DNA of 39,420 nt, from the NCBI RefSeq assembly GCF_006440735.1, contig NZ_VFUA01000061.1:1-39420 (forward strand). Direction: 5' to 3'. Numbering within the stretch: the stretch's first letter is position 1; each line of letters starts with the position of its first letter. The translations under genes and the position numbers were made by a program. The notes under the pieces were generated by a model. That model made no database searches, had not been told where the DNA came from, and saw only the letters and a list, made by a program, of their open reading frames with translations. The DNA comes from Mesorhizobium sp. B2-7-1. GTDB lineage: Bacteria; Pseudomonadota; Alphaproteobacteria; Rhizobiales; Rhizobiaceae. Positions 1 to 7,692 of the stretch are shown here, in pieces.

Positions 1-299
1 GATCTTGGGTTTTGACATGATAGCACCGGCCCGAAGGCTATCGTTTTAGCGGATGCTACCGGAAGATGCCGACATGCTCAAACGCGAGCATGGCGCCGTG
101 CTTCAGCGAGCACGCCTGCATCCATCTCTTTCAGTGTCTTCGGTGCGCCCTTGGATGGCAGGGACCCAAAAACATCCTTCGGTTGCGTCGGCGAAACGCC
201 GGCGCGAGCTTTGACAGCACTCCGCGTGGCCTCTTGGTCAAGACGATCACCATGAGTTTTTCAGAAAGCGACATCCTGGCCTTCCCTGCGTTCAGGCGC
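1..299. other. Left-edge intergenic region, no supported gene
   Basis: No convincing gene lies in these ~300 bases downstream of tldD. There are small inverted repeats: GATAGC/GCTATC at about 19-42, ATGCTC/GAGCAT at 74-91 and CGGCG/CGCCG at 189-201. A minus-strand ATG at 16-18 could open a gene leaving the window (first residues MSKPKI), but only six codons are visible and no Shine-Dalgarno stands in front of it, so it is not called. The plus-strand frame open from 66 to 1136 is antisense to tldD and is not called. Confidence 0.5.
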
Positions 300-1712
300 T
301 CAAACCCTGGTGCCGCCCACCGTCATCTGGTTCATCCTGAGATGCGGCTGGCCGACGCCGACTGGCACGCCCTGTCCAGCCTTGCCGCACATGCCGATGC
401 CGTTGTCGAGCTGCATGTCGTTGCCGATCATGCTGACGCGGTGCATGGCGTCCGGCCCGTTGCCGATCAGCATCGCGCCCTTGATCGGCTGCGTCACCTT
501 GCCGTTCTCGATCATGTAGGCCTCGGTGCAGCCGAACACGAACTTGCCCGAGGTGATGTCGACCTGGCCGCCGCCGAAGGAAACGGCGTAGATGCCGTTC
601 TTGACCGAGGCGATGATCTCGTCCGGCTCCCTGTCGCCGGAAGTCATGTAGGTGTTGGTCATGCGCGGCATCGGCTGGTGCGCATAGCCTTCGCGGCGGC
701 CGTTGCCGGTGGCCTTCATGCCCATCAGCCGGGCGTTCTGGCGGTCCTGCATATAGCCGACCAGTTTACCGTCCTCGATCAGCACGTTGCGCGCCGAAGG
801 CGTCCCTTCGTCGTCGACGGTGAGCGAGCCGCGCCGCTCGGGGATGGTGCCGTCGTCGACCACGGTGACGCCTTTCGCCGCCACTTGGCTACCCATCAGG
901 CCGGCGAAGGCCGATGTCTTCTTGCGGTTGAAGTCGCCTTCGAGCCCGTGGCCGACCGCCTCGTGCAGCATCACGCCCGGCCAGCCGCTGGACAGCACGA
1001 TGTCGAACGTGCCCGCCGGCGCCGGAACCGCTTCCAGATTGACCAGCGCCTGCCGCAGCGCCTCGGATGCGGCGTGCTTCCAGCTTTCCTCGCCGACGAA
1101 CTCGCCAAAACTCTTGCGGCCGCCCATGCCGTATGAGCCGCTCTCCTGCCGGTCACCGCTGCCGACCACAACCGACACGTTGATCCTGACCAGCGGGCGG
1201 ATGTCGCGCACGATCTGGCCGTCGCCGCGCACGATCTCGACATGCTGCCACGAGGCGGCGAGCGAGGCCGTCACCTGGCGCACGCGCGGATCCTTCGCCC
1301 GCAGCCAGCCGTCGATCTCCTGCAACAGCTTGGCCTTGGCCTCGAAGGAAGGCGAGGGGATCGGGTTTTCGTCGCCATAGAGGTGGCGGTTGGTGCGGGC
1401 GGGCGCGCCGGCGAGCTGGCCGGAATAGCCGCCCTTGACCGCCGAGACGGCATCGGCCGCGCGCTTGAGCGAGGCTTCGGAGAGGTCGCTCGAATGCGCA
1501 TAGCCGCTGGCCTCGCCGGCCACGGCGCGCAGGCCGAATCCCTGGTCGGTGTTGAAATTGGCCGTCTTAAGCCGGCCATTGTCGAACATCAGCGCTTCGC
1601 TCTCGCTGTATTCGAGGAACAGCTCGCCGTCGTCGGCGCCCTTGATGGTCTCGGTGACGATCTCCTTGACGCGATCGTCGGAAATGTCGAATTGGCCGAT
1701 CAGGCTGTTCAT
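300..1712 (-). CDS. tldD: TldD metalloprotease (TldD/PmbA family)
   Basis: This is a 470-residue cytosolic zinc metallopeptidase subunit. In the family, TldD pairs with PmbA/TldE to degrade unfolded or leader peptides and to mature some ribosomally made peptides. The zinc motif HEAVGH is at residues 250-255, followed by GLEGD as is usual for TldD. The C-terminal half has the expected Gly-rich segments, including FGGGQVD and MCGKAGQGVP. The length matches the family. No pmbA homologue is in the window, so the partner must be elsewhere. The gene ends with TGA at 300-302. A 163-base gap holding a palindromic repeat separates it from the next minus-strand gene, so it probably has its own promoter. 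Confidence 0.95.
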   Translation of the reverse strand: MNSLIGQFDISDDRVKEIVTETIKGADDGELFLEYSESEALMFDNGRLKTANFNTDQGFGLRAVAGEASGYAHSSDLSEASLKRAADAVSAVKGGYSGQLAGAPARTNRHLYGDENPIPSPSFEAKAKLLQEIDGWLRAKDPRVRQVTASLAASWQHVEIVRGDGQIVRDIRPLVRINVSVVVGSGDRQESGSYGMGGRKSFGEFVGEESWKHAASEALRQALVNLEAVPAPAGTFDIVLSSGWPGVMLHEAVGHGLEGDFNRKKTSAFAGLMGSQVAAKGVTVVDDGTIPERRGSLTVDDEGTPSARNVLIEDGKLVGYMQDRQNARLMGMKATGNGRREGYAHQPMPRMTNTYMTSGDREPDEIIASVKNGIYAVSFGGGQVDITSGKFVFGCTEAYMIENGKVTQPIKGAMLIGNGPDAMHRVSMIGNDMQLDNGIGMCGKAGQGVPVGVGQPHLRMNQMTVGGTRV

Positions 1713-1743
1713 GGCAAATCCATTCGTGGAAACAAATCGTTCT

Positions 1744-1794
1744 AGAGCATGATGCCGAAAAGTGTGAAGCGGTTTTCGGACGACATCATGCTCT
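1744..1794. repeat. Palindromic intergenic repeat, GAGCATGATG-arm type
   Basis: The arms AGAGCATGATG (1744-1754) and CATCATGCTCT (1784-1794) are exact inverted repeats. Between them is a 21-base quasi-palindromic core that begins GAAAAG and ends GGTTTTC. A near-identical copy is at 26419-26469. The same core, with different arms, occurs at 8581, 14631 and 37613. It lies just upstream of the tldD start. I recognise this as a repeat common in Mesorhizobium intergenic DNA, from memory rather than from a search. Confidence 0.85.
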
Positions 1795-1875
1795 ATCTCC
1801 TTGATATGGGGGATGTAGGCGCGAAGTCGCCGTCAGACAATCGCCAACGCGATCATAGCGGCGATTGCGCCGCCA

Positions 1876-2343
1876 TCACTTGCCGCTGACGAAGTCCTTG
1901 ATGTTGCCGGCCATCGCGTTCCAGTTGGAAAACTGCTCCTCGAGATTGGCCCTGGTGATGCCGCCGGCGAAGCTGACATCCATCTTGAAATTCGAGCCGT
2001 CGCCCGCATAGGCCTTCACCCAGCGATACTTCTTGTTCCAGGCGTTGGCCTGCTCCTCGGTCAGCGGGTCGGTGTAGCCTGTCGAGAATTGCAGCGACTT
2101 GCAGTTTTCGTGGTCCTCGCAGCCATAGAAATAGACTGCGTATTTGACGCCGTCGATCCGCCCGGAAATCATCGGATCGCCATTGTCGTCCTTGTCCATC
2201 CTGGCCGATCCGAAGCCCTTGGCGATATCGAGGATCGCCGTCGGGTCGGGCTTCTGGAGGATTTCGGCATCCTCGGCCCGTGCGACCGAAACCGTGCCGG
2301 CCAACGCCAGACCGGTCATGAAAGCGGATAGGTTCGCGCGCAT
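1876..2343 (-). CDS. Secreted YbjN-domain-like protein
   Basis: This is a 155-residue exported protein of unknown function. The start at 2343 is chosen because AGGAGG lies 5-10 bases upstream and a clean signal peptide follows (MRANLSAFMTGLALAGTVSVARA, read as positively charged N-terminus, hydrophobic core, then ARA cleavage site). The open frame continues 11 codons further upstream, but without a ribosome site. The mature part contains alternating strands and a C-terminal FSNWNAMAGNIKDFVSGK-like helix, resembling small alphaproteobacterial YbjN-type sensory-transduction-like proteins. That family label is a resemblance judgement. It sits 71 bases downstream of the IalB-type gene on the same strand, so the two may be co-transcribed, and both products are exported. 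Confidence 0.75.
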   Translation of the reverse strand: MRANLSAFMTGLALAGTVSVARAEDAEILQKPDPTAILDIAKGFGSARMDKDDNGDPMISGRIDGVKYAVYFYGCEDHENCKSLQFSTGYTDPLTEEQANAWNKKYRWVKAYAGDGSNFKMDVSFAGGITRANLEEQFSNWNAMAGNIKDFVSGK

Positions 2344-2414
2344 CAAGCCTCCTGGCTGCCAACGCGCATTCGCCACCGGACCTCAGCGTGCAGAGCGGCG
2401 CATGGGCAAGAAGA

Positions 2415-2954
2415 TCAAGGTAGGGCGGCGAAGCCTTCCGCAAAGCCCTTGAGGTCGACAGGGATGCCGATGCCTTCCTCGGGCGTCTGGAAGACGATAA
2501 AGGTGGCGGAAGTGCCGCTCTTCAGCGTGTCGAGCAGCGGCTTTTCGAGGATCACCTCGGCATAGCAGCCGTCCTGGAAGCAGCGCACGAAATAGGCGCG
2601 GCCGATATCCTTGCCGTCGACATTGAGGCCGAGGCCGTTGGGCAAGAGCACGCCGAGCGGCGCCAGCACGCGCAGGATCTCGGCCTTGTTGTCGGCGGTG
2701 CGCAGCACCACGACCGAAAGCCCCATTTCAGGGCGGTCCTCGGCGACGACGTTCTGCATCATCACGCATTGCTCGGAGGTAGCACCTGCGGGCGTATCGC
2801 AGATGATCGACCACGCGCCATGCGTCGACTTCACCGTGCCGCTCGGCGGCGAGGCGTTGTTCGGCGAGGCAGCGGCGCCAACGGCTACGCCGACACCGAG
2901 CACGGCGACGGCAAGGACGACCTTCGCCAGGGTTCTCGAAAGCCAGGAAGTCAT
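2415..2954 (-). CDS. Invasion-associated locus B (IalB) family protein
   Basis: This is a 179-residue exported protein. An N-terminal hydrophobic segment (about residues 8-28) ends in an Ala-rich signal-cleavage region. The mature domain has the IalB-type layout: HGAWSIICD near the start, a paired cysteine later (EQCVMMQ), LRVLAPLGVLLPNGL in the middle and a final pair in FVRCFQDGCYAEV. Four cysteines suggest two disulfides in the periplasm. IalB was named for Bartonella erythrocyte invasion, but the family is widespread in free-living Rhizobiales, so virulence is not implied. ATG 2954 is preferred over an in-frame GTG at 2975 because GGAG lies six bases in front of it. It diverges from the cytochrome oxidase operon. 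Confidence 0.88.
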   Translation of the reverse strand: MTSWLSRTLAKVVLAVAVLGVGVAVGAAASPNNASPPSGTVKSTHGAWSIICDTPAGATSEQCVMMQNVVAEDRPEMGLSVVVLRTADNKAEILRVLAPLGVLLPNGLGLNVDGKDIGRAYFVRCFQDGCYAEVILEKPLLDTLKSGTSATFIVFQTPEEGIGIPVDLKGFAEGFAALP

Positions 2955-3282
2955 AACGGCTCCATTGCGAATCACGGCACTTTAAGCCGCGCCGGGGCCA
3001 AGTAAAGGACGAGACCGCCGCCGGTCCGCCCCGATACCGGCAATTCCATGCTTTTCCAAAGCAAATTCGCCCGAATTGCGACCGCCCGGCCCATAGCATG
3101 GCGGTGGCCGAACACGGCCTCCGGCTTGCGCGCAAAAATGCCGCACGGTTTCCTCCGCTCCTTTCTTGCGGAGGGAAATAGAGTATGGTTTGAACCACCC
3201 TAGGGACAGACCGGGATTCCCAATCCCGGCATCGTCCGTTATTGGTGCGATCAGATCGTGGGAAGTGGGAGACGAGAGGGCG
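2955..3282. promoter_or_regulatory. Divergent promoter and leader region between ialB-like gene and coxB
   Basis: This 328-base gap contains no gene and must hold the promoters for the IalB-like gene (leftward) and the cox cluster (rightward). Two perfect stem-loops lie on the coxB side: CCTCCGC/GCGGAGG at 3152-3174 (9-base loop) and CCGGGATT/AATCCCGG at 3211-3229 (3-base loop). CCCTAGGG at 3198-3205 is a perfect palindrome. I could not place a confident -35/-10 pair. No Fnr/FixK-type TTGAT-N4-ATCAA box was seen. Confidence 0.5.
3211..3229 (+). promoter_or_regulatory. Perfect 8-bp stem-loop in the coxB leader
   Basis: CCGGGATT (3211-3218) and AATCCCGG (3222-3229) pair exactly around a CCC loop, 53 bases before the coxB start. 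No U-run follows, so a simple intrinsic terminator is unlikely. It could be an mRNA-stabilising 5' structure or a dyad operator. The role is inferred from position only. Confidence 0.5.
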
Positions 3283-4167
3283 ATGAGGAAATTCCTGGCA
3301 AGCGCTGAATTCTTGGCAGGTGCGGCAGCTTCGGCCGTGCTCTTCTCCAGTGCGACGGCCCGTGCCGACCAGCCGCGGGAATGGGAGGTGACCTTCCAGG
3401 CTCCCGCGACCGACATGATGCGGCAGATCGAGCGGTTCGGGAACTACACGATGTGGTTCATCGTCCCGATAACCATCCTCGTGCTGCTGCTGCTGCTGGT
3501 CTGCATCGTCAAGTTCCGCGCAAGCGCCAATCCGGTACCGTCCAAGACCAGCCACAACACGCTGATCGAAGTGATCTGGACGGTCGGGCCGGTGATCGTG
3601 CTGTTGCTCATCGCCATTCCCTCCTTCCAACTCCTCACCGCGCAGTACACGCCGCCGGAAGAAGCAAAGCTCACCGTCAAGGCGACCGGCAACCAGTGGA
3701 ACTGGGACTACGAATACCAGGTCGACAAGACCTTCTCCTTCAACTCGGCTATCCTCCAGGACGGCGACCGCGCCAAGGCCGGCAAGGAAGATCGCGCCCT
3801 CTATCCGCGCCTGCTGGCGGTCGACAACGAGCTGGTCGTGCCGGTCAACACCATGACCCGCGTGCTGATCACCGCGACCGACGTCATCCATTCCTTCGCT
3901 ATGCCGTCCTTTGGTATCAAGATGGATGCGGTGCCCGGCCGCACCAACGAGACTTGGTTCAAGGCCGAGAAAGAAGGCCTCTATTATGGCCAGTGCTCGC
4001 AGCTCTGCGGCAAGGACCATGCCTTTATGCCGATCGCGATCCGCGTCGTCTCCGAGGCGCAGTTCAAGACCTGGCTGGCGACGGCCGAGACCGACGTGCC
4101 CGGCGCCAACAAGGCGCTGATGGCCGAGATCGATGGTACCAATAAGGTAGCGGCCGCCGGCAACTGA
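3283..4167 (+). CDS. coxB: Cytochrome c oxidase subunit II (aa3 type)
   Basis: This 294-residue membrane subunit carries the CuA centre that accepts electrons from cytochrome c. A signal sequence (residues 1-28, ending ATARA) is followed by two transmembrane helices (about 57-77 and 100-119) and a periplasmic cupredoxin domain. CuA ligands are visible: H203 in VIHSFAMPSFG, then C238, C242, H246 and M249 in CSQLCGKDHAFMP. The aromatic patch NQWNWDYEY, used for cytochrome c docking and electron entry, is at 137-145. ATG 3283 is chosen because GAGAGGG precedes it and it opens the signal peptide. The frame is open from 3166 without a better start. It is the first gene of the cox cluster, 38 bases before ctaD. 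Confidence 0.97.
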   Translation: MRKFLASAEFLAGAAASAVLFSSATARADQPREWEVTFQAPATDMMRQIERFGNYTMWFIVPITILVLLLLLVCIVKFRASANPVPSKTSHNTLIEVIWTVGPVIVLLLIAIPSFQLLTAQYTPPEEAKLTVKATGNQWNWDYEYQVDKTFSFNSAILQDGDRAKAGKEDRALYPRLLAVDNELVVPVNTMTRVLITATDVIHSFAMPSFGIKMDAVPGRTNETWFKAEKEGLYYGQCSQLCGKDHAFMPIAIRVVSEAQFKTWLATAETDVPGANKALMAEIDGTNKVAAAGN

Positions 4168-4205
4168 TGTCGCGGGTTAGCAAGAATTAGGGAACGGAGC
4201 GGAAC

Positions 4206-5858
4206 ATGGCAGAGGCTGCAGCTCACGACGATCACGACCACAAGCCCTATCATGGCTGGGTCCGGTGGGTGTACTCCACCAACCACAAGGATATCGGCAC
4301 GCTCTACCTGATCTTCGCGATCTGCGCCGGCATCATCGGCGGCGCGCTTTCGGTCGTCATCCGCATGGAGTTGCAGGAGCCGGGCATCCAGATTTTCACC
4401 GGTCTGGCGCAGATGGTCTATGGCATGAACGGCGATGCCGCCATCGACGGCGGCAAAAGCATGTACAATGCCTTCGGCACCGCGCACGCGCTGATCATGA
4501 TCTTCTTCATGGTCATGCCAGCGCTGATCGGCGGCTTCGCCAACTGGATGGTGCCGATCATGATCGGCGCGCCGGACATGGCCTTCCCGCGCATGAACAA
4601 CATCTCCTTCTGGCTTCTGCCGCCGGCCTTCTTCCTGCTGCTGGCCTCGCTGTTCATGCCGAGCGCGCCCGGCGCCTTTGGCGTCGGTGGCGGCTGGACG
4701 CTTTATCCGCCGCTTTCGACATCGGGCCAGCCTGGCCCTGCGATGGATCTGGCGATCCTGTCGATCCACATCGCCGGCGCTTCGTCGATCCTCGGCGCCA
4801 TCAACTTCATCACCACCATCTTCAACATGCGCGCGCCGGGCATGACGCTGCACAAGATGCCGCTATTTGCCTGGTCGGTGCTGGTCACCGCCTTCCTGCT
4901 CTTGTTGTCGCTGCCGGTGCTGGCGGGCGCCATCACCATGCTGCTCACCGACCGCAATTTCGGCACCTCCTTCTTCGTGCCGGACAATGGCGGTGACCCG
5001 ATCCTCTTCCAGCACCTGTTCTGGTTCTTCGGCCATCCCGAGGTGTACATCCTGATCCTGCCTGGCTTCGGCATCATCAGCCATATCGTCTCGACCTTCT
5101 CGAAGAAGCCCGTCTTCGGCTATCTCGGCATGGCCTATGCCATGGTCGCGATCGGCGCCGTCGGCTTCATCGTCTGGGCGCACCACATGTACACAACCGG
5201 CCTGTCGCTCGACACGCAGCGTTACTTCGTGTTCGCCACCATGGTCATCGCGGTGCCGACGGGTGTGAAGATATTTTCCTGGATCGCCACCATGTGGGGC
5301 GGCTCGATCTCCTTCAAGCCGCCGATGCTGTGGGCGCTGGGCTTCATCTTCCTGTTCACCATCGGTGGCGTGACCGGCGTTCAGCTCGCAAATGCCGGCC
5401 TCGACCGCTCGCTGCACGACACCTATTTCGTCATCGCGCACTTCCACTATGTGCTGTCGCTGGGCGCCGTGTTCGCGATCTTCGCCGGCTGGTACTACTG
5501 GTTCCCGAAGATGACCGGCTACATGTATTCGCCAGTCATCGCCAACACCCACTTCTGGGTCACCTTCGTCGGCGTCAACCTGATCTTCTTCCCGCAGCAT
5601 TTCCTCGGCCTTGCCGGCATGCCGCGCCGCACAATCGACTATCCCGACGCGTTTGCCGGCTGGAACTATGTCTCGTCCATCGGCTCCTACATCTCGGCGG
5701 TCGGCGTCCTGATCTTCCTTTACTGCGTCTTCGAGGCCTTCCAAAAGAAGCGGGTCGCAGGCGCCAATCCGTGGGGCGAGGGCGCCACGACGCTTGAATG
5801 GCAGCTGCCTTCGCCGCCGCCGTTCCACCAGTGGGAACAGCTGCCGAAGATCAAGTAG
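4206..5858 (+). CDS. ctaD: Cytochrome c oxidase subunit I (aa3 type)
   Basis: This is the 550-residue catalytic heme-copper subunit that reduces O2 and pumps protons in the inner membrane. Diagnostic residues are present: heme a ligands H94 and H414, CuB ligands H277, H326 and H327, the cross-linked tyrosine in HPEVY (Y281), heme a3 ligand H412, K-channel lysine K355, D-channel aspartate D124 and the D-channel glutamate E279. The set marks a type A1 oxidase of the mitochondrial or Paracoccus kind. The N-terminus is His/Asp-rich, and the first helix begins after STNHKDIGTLYL. An ACGGAGCGGAAC stretch supplies the ribosome site. A strong hairpin follows the stop codon, before ctaB. Confidence 0.98.
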   Translation: MAEAAAHDDHDHKPYHGWVRWVYSTNHKDIGTLYLIFAICAGIIGGALSVVIRMELQEPGIQIFTGLAQMVYGMNGDAAIDGGKSMYNAFGTAHALIMIFFMVMPALIGGFANWMVPIMIGAPDMAFPRMNNISFWLLPPAFFLLLASLFMPSAPGAFGVGGGWTLYPPLSTSGQPGPAMDLAILSIHIAGASSILGAINFITTIFNMRAPGMTLHKMPLFAWSVLVTAFLLLLSLPVLAGAITMLLTDRNFGTSFFVPDNGGDPILFQHLFWFFGHPEVYILILPGFGIISHIVSTFSKKPVFGYLGMAYAMVAIGAVGFIVWAHHMYTTGLSLDTQRYFVFATMVIAVPTGVKIFSWIATMWGGSISFKPPMLWALGFIFLFTIGGVTGVQLANAGLDRSLHDTYFVIAHFHYVLSLGAVFAIFAGWYYWFPKMTGYMYSPVIANTHFWVTFVGVNLIFFPQHFLGLAGMPRRTIDYPDAFAGWNYVSSIGSYISAVGVLIFLYCVFEAFQKKRVAGANPWGEGATTLEWQLPSPPPFHQWEQLPKIK

Positions 5859-5875
5859 GCGCTGCCCGAAATACG

Positions 5876-5899
5876 AGACCGCCGGCCCGCCGGCGGTCT
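5876..5899 (+). terminator. Strong GC hairpin between ctaD and ctaB
   Basis: An 11-bp perfect inverted repeat, AGACCGCCGGC/GCCGGCGGTCT, with a two-base CC spacer, lies 17 bases after the ctaD stop. Only TT follows, so full rho-independent termination is doubtful. It may stabilise the 3' end of a coxB-ctaD transcript or partly attenuate transcription into ctaB, giving more structural subunits than assembly factors. Confidence 0.5.
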
Positions 5900-5929
5900 T
5901 GGCCAACGGAATAACGGACTTAAGTACGC

Positions 5930-6874
5930 ATGGCCCTTGCTGACGACAGATTGATGGAGGACGCGGGCTTTCGCATATCGGAAGCGACCGCGGGCGATTT
6001 CTTCGCCCTGTTGAAACCGCGCGTCATGTCGCTGGTCGTCTTCACAGCCTTTGTAGGCCTGATCGCGGCGCCCGTCGCCATCAACCCGCTGATAGCGATG
6101 GTCGCCATCCTGGCGATCGCCATCGGCGCAGGCGCCTCGGGCGCTCTCAACATGTGGTACGACGCCGACATTGACGCGGTGATGACCAGGACTGCCAGCC
6201 GTCCCGTGCCGGCCGGCCGCGTCTCGCCGGGCGAGGCGCTGGGCTTCGGCCTGGTGCTTTCGGCGCTTTCGGTGATGACGCTCGGCGTGCTGGTCAACTG
6301 GCTGTCGGCATCGCTGCTTGCCTTCACCATCTTCTTCTACGCTGTCATCTACACCATGTGGCTGAAGCGCTGGACGCCGCAGAACATCGTCATCGGCGGC
6401 GCCGCCGGCGCCATCCCACCGGTGATCGGCTGGGCGGCAGTGACCGGATCGGTCAGCCTCGAAAGCGTGATCCTGTTCCTGATCATCTTCCTGTGGACGC
6501 CGCCGCATTTCTGGGCGCTGGCGCTGTTCAAGTCCGACGACTATGCCCGCGCCGGCATCCCGATGATGCCTAATGTCGCCGGCCACGCCTCGACGCGCCG
6601 CCAAATCTTCGCCTATGCGCTGATCTTGGCGCCTGTCGGCGTGCTGCCCTGGGTGCTCGGCTACACCACCGCCGGCTATGGCGTGGTTTCCGCTCTGCTA
6701 GGTCTAGGCTTCGCGTGGTATGCCTGGAAGGTGCTGGGCATGCGCGACGACGACCGCGCGATGAAGCCGGCAAAAGCCCTGTTTGCCTATTCGCTGCTCT
6801 ATCTCTTCGCTATTTTCGCCGTCTATCTCGTCGACTGCGTGGTCGGGCGCGCCCTGATGATGGGGGGTGTATGA
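5930..6874 (+). CDS. ctaB: Protoheme IX farnesyltransferase (heme O synthase)
   Basis: This 314-residue polytopic UbiA-superfamily enzyme transfers a farnesyl group to heme B, giving heme O, the precursor of heme A for the aa3 oxidase. The prenyl-diphosphate-binding motif N-x3-D-x3-D is at N74, D78 and D82 (NMWYDADID), followed by TRTASRPVPAGR. A second conserved loop reads HFWALALFKSDDYARAGIPMMP. About eight to nine hydrophobic helices are evident. Its last four bases ATGA overlap the start of coxF, indicating translational coupling. Heme A synthase (ctaA), which acts next, is not in this window. Confidence 0.96.
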   Translation: MALADDRLMEDAGFRISEATAGDFFALLKPRVMSLVVFTAFVGLIAAPVAINPLIAMVAILAIAIGAGASGALNMWYDADIDAVMTRTASRPVPAGRVSPGEALGFGLVLSALSVMTLGVLVNWLSASLLAFTIFFYAVIYTMWLKRWTPQNIVIGGAAGAIPPVIGWAAVTGSVSLESVILFLIIFLWTPPHFWALALFKSDDYARAGIPMMPNVAGHASTRRQIFAYALILAPVGVLPWVLGYTTAGYGVVSALLGLGFAWYAWKVLGMRDDDRAMKPAKALFAYSLLYLFAIFAVYLVDCVVGRALMMGGV

Positions 6875-7062
6875 TCGTGGCCGACAAGAAGCTCGAACTG
6901 GTAACGCTGACGGAACGCCAGCAGAAGGCGCGCCGCAACCGCTCCATTGCCATAGGTGTCGCGCTGGCGGCACTTGTCGTCATCTTCTATGCCGTCACCA
7001 TCGTGCGCTTCGGCCACCACGGCGCCAGCCTGACATCGTCGGGTCTGTTGGGAGGCGGCTGA
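6871..7062 (+). CDS. coxF: CoxF-like small single-span membrane protein
   Basis: This is a 63-residue protein. A charged N-terminus (KKLELVTLTERQQKARRNRS) is followed by one hydrophobic helix (about residues 27-45) and a short Gly-rich tail. It matches in size and place the small CoxF protein found between ctaB and ctaG in alphaproteobacterial cox operons. Its precise biochemical role is not established. The start overlaps the ctaB stop (ATGA) and its TGA overlaps the ctaG ATG, so translation of all three genes is coupled. This start is internal to a longer open frame. It is chosen from the overlap and from the typical N-terminal sequence. Confidence 0.85.
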   Translation: MIVADKKLELVTLTERQQKARRNRSIAIGVALAALVVIFYAVTIVRFGHHGASLTSSGLLGGG

Positions 7063-7691
7063 TGAGCGGCGACTTGAGCAAGCCTCGCAAGGTCAACAGC
7101 AACGCCATCGTCGCGGCTGTCTGCCTTGCCTTCTTCACCGGCATGGTCGGCATGGCCTATGCAGCGGTGCCGCTCTACAAGATGTTCTGCCAAGTGACCG
7201 GTTATGGCGGCACCACGCGGCGCGCCGAGAAGCAATATGCCGGCCGCGTGCTCGACCGCGACATCACCATCCGCTTCGATGCCAACACCAACGGCATTCC
7301 GTGGCAGTTCGAGCCCGTCGCCCGCTCGGTGACGATCAAGATCGGCGCGACGGCGCAGGCGCATTACAGCGCCACCAACAAGTTCGACCGCACCATCACC
7401 GGCCGCGCCTCGTTCAACGTGCAGCCGGAGATGGCCGGCGCCTATTTCAACAAGGTGGAGTGCTTCTGCTTCACCGACACGACACTGAAGCCCGGCGAGA
7501 CGCTGGACATGCCGGTCGTGTTCTATGTCGATCCAGACATCGTCAACGTGCCGGAACTCAAGGACTTGAAGACCATCACCCTGTCCTACACGATGTTCCC
7601 GGTCGAAAAGAAACAGCCGGTCGCCTCGTCGGCGCCGGCCGCTGGCAGCAGCAACAAAGTTCCAGATTCCGAAGCAAGCCTCGGGGGTTGA
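7062..7691 (+). CDS. ctaG: Cytochrome c oxidase assembly protein CtaG/Cox11
   Basis: This is a 209-residue copper chaperone that delivers CuB to subunit I on the periplasmic side. It has a single N-terminal transmembrane anchor (about residues 15-36) followed by MFCQVTGYGGTTR, with the family's conserved membrane-proximal cysteine (C43). The copper-binding CFCF motif follows, with C134 and C136. The C-terminal strand region (FYVDPDI, LKTITLSYTMF) is typical of the immunoglobulin-like Cox11 domain. The tail is Ala/Ser-rich and low complexity. The start overlaps the coxF stop (TGATG), and ctaE begins just after its stop. Confidence 0.96.
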   Translation: MSGDLSKPRKVNSNAIVAAVCLAFFTGMVGMAYAAVPLYKMFCQVTGYGGTTRRAEKQYAGRVLDRDITIRFDANTNGIPWQFEPVARSVTIKIGATAQAHYSATNKFDRTITGRASFNVQPEMAGAYFNKVECFCFTDTTLKPGETLDMPVVFYVDPDIVNVPELKDLKTITLSYTMFPVEKKQPVASSAPAAGSSNKVPDSEASLGG

Positions 7692-7692
7692 T

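Noticed and set aside
1..18. Possible start of a leftward gene (MSKPKI) at the window edge
   Set aside because: Six codons and no ribosome site are too little to call a gene.
66..1136. 356-codon plus-strand frame over tldD
   Set aside because: It is antisense to tldD with typical shadow composition, and no ribosome site or recognisable domain was seen.
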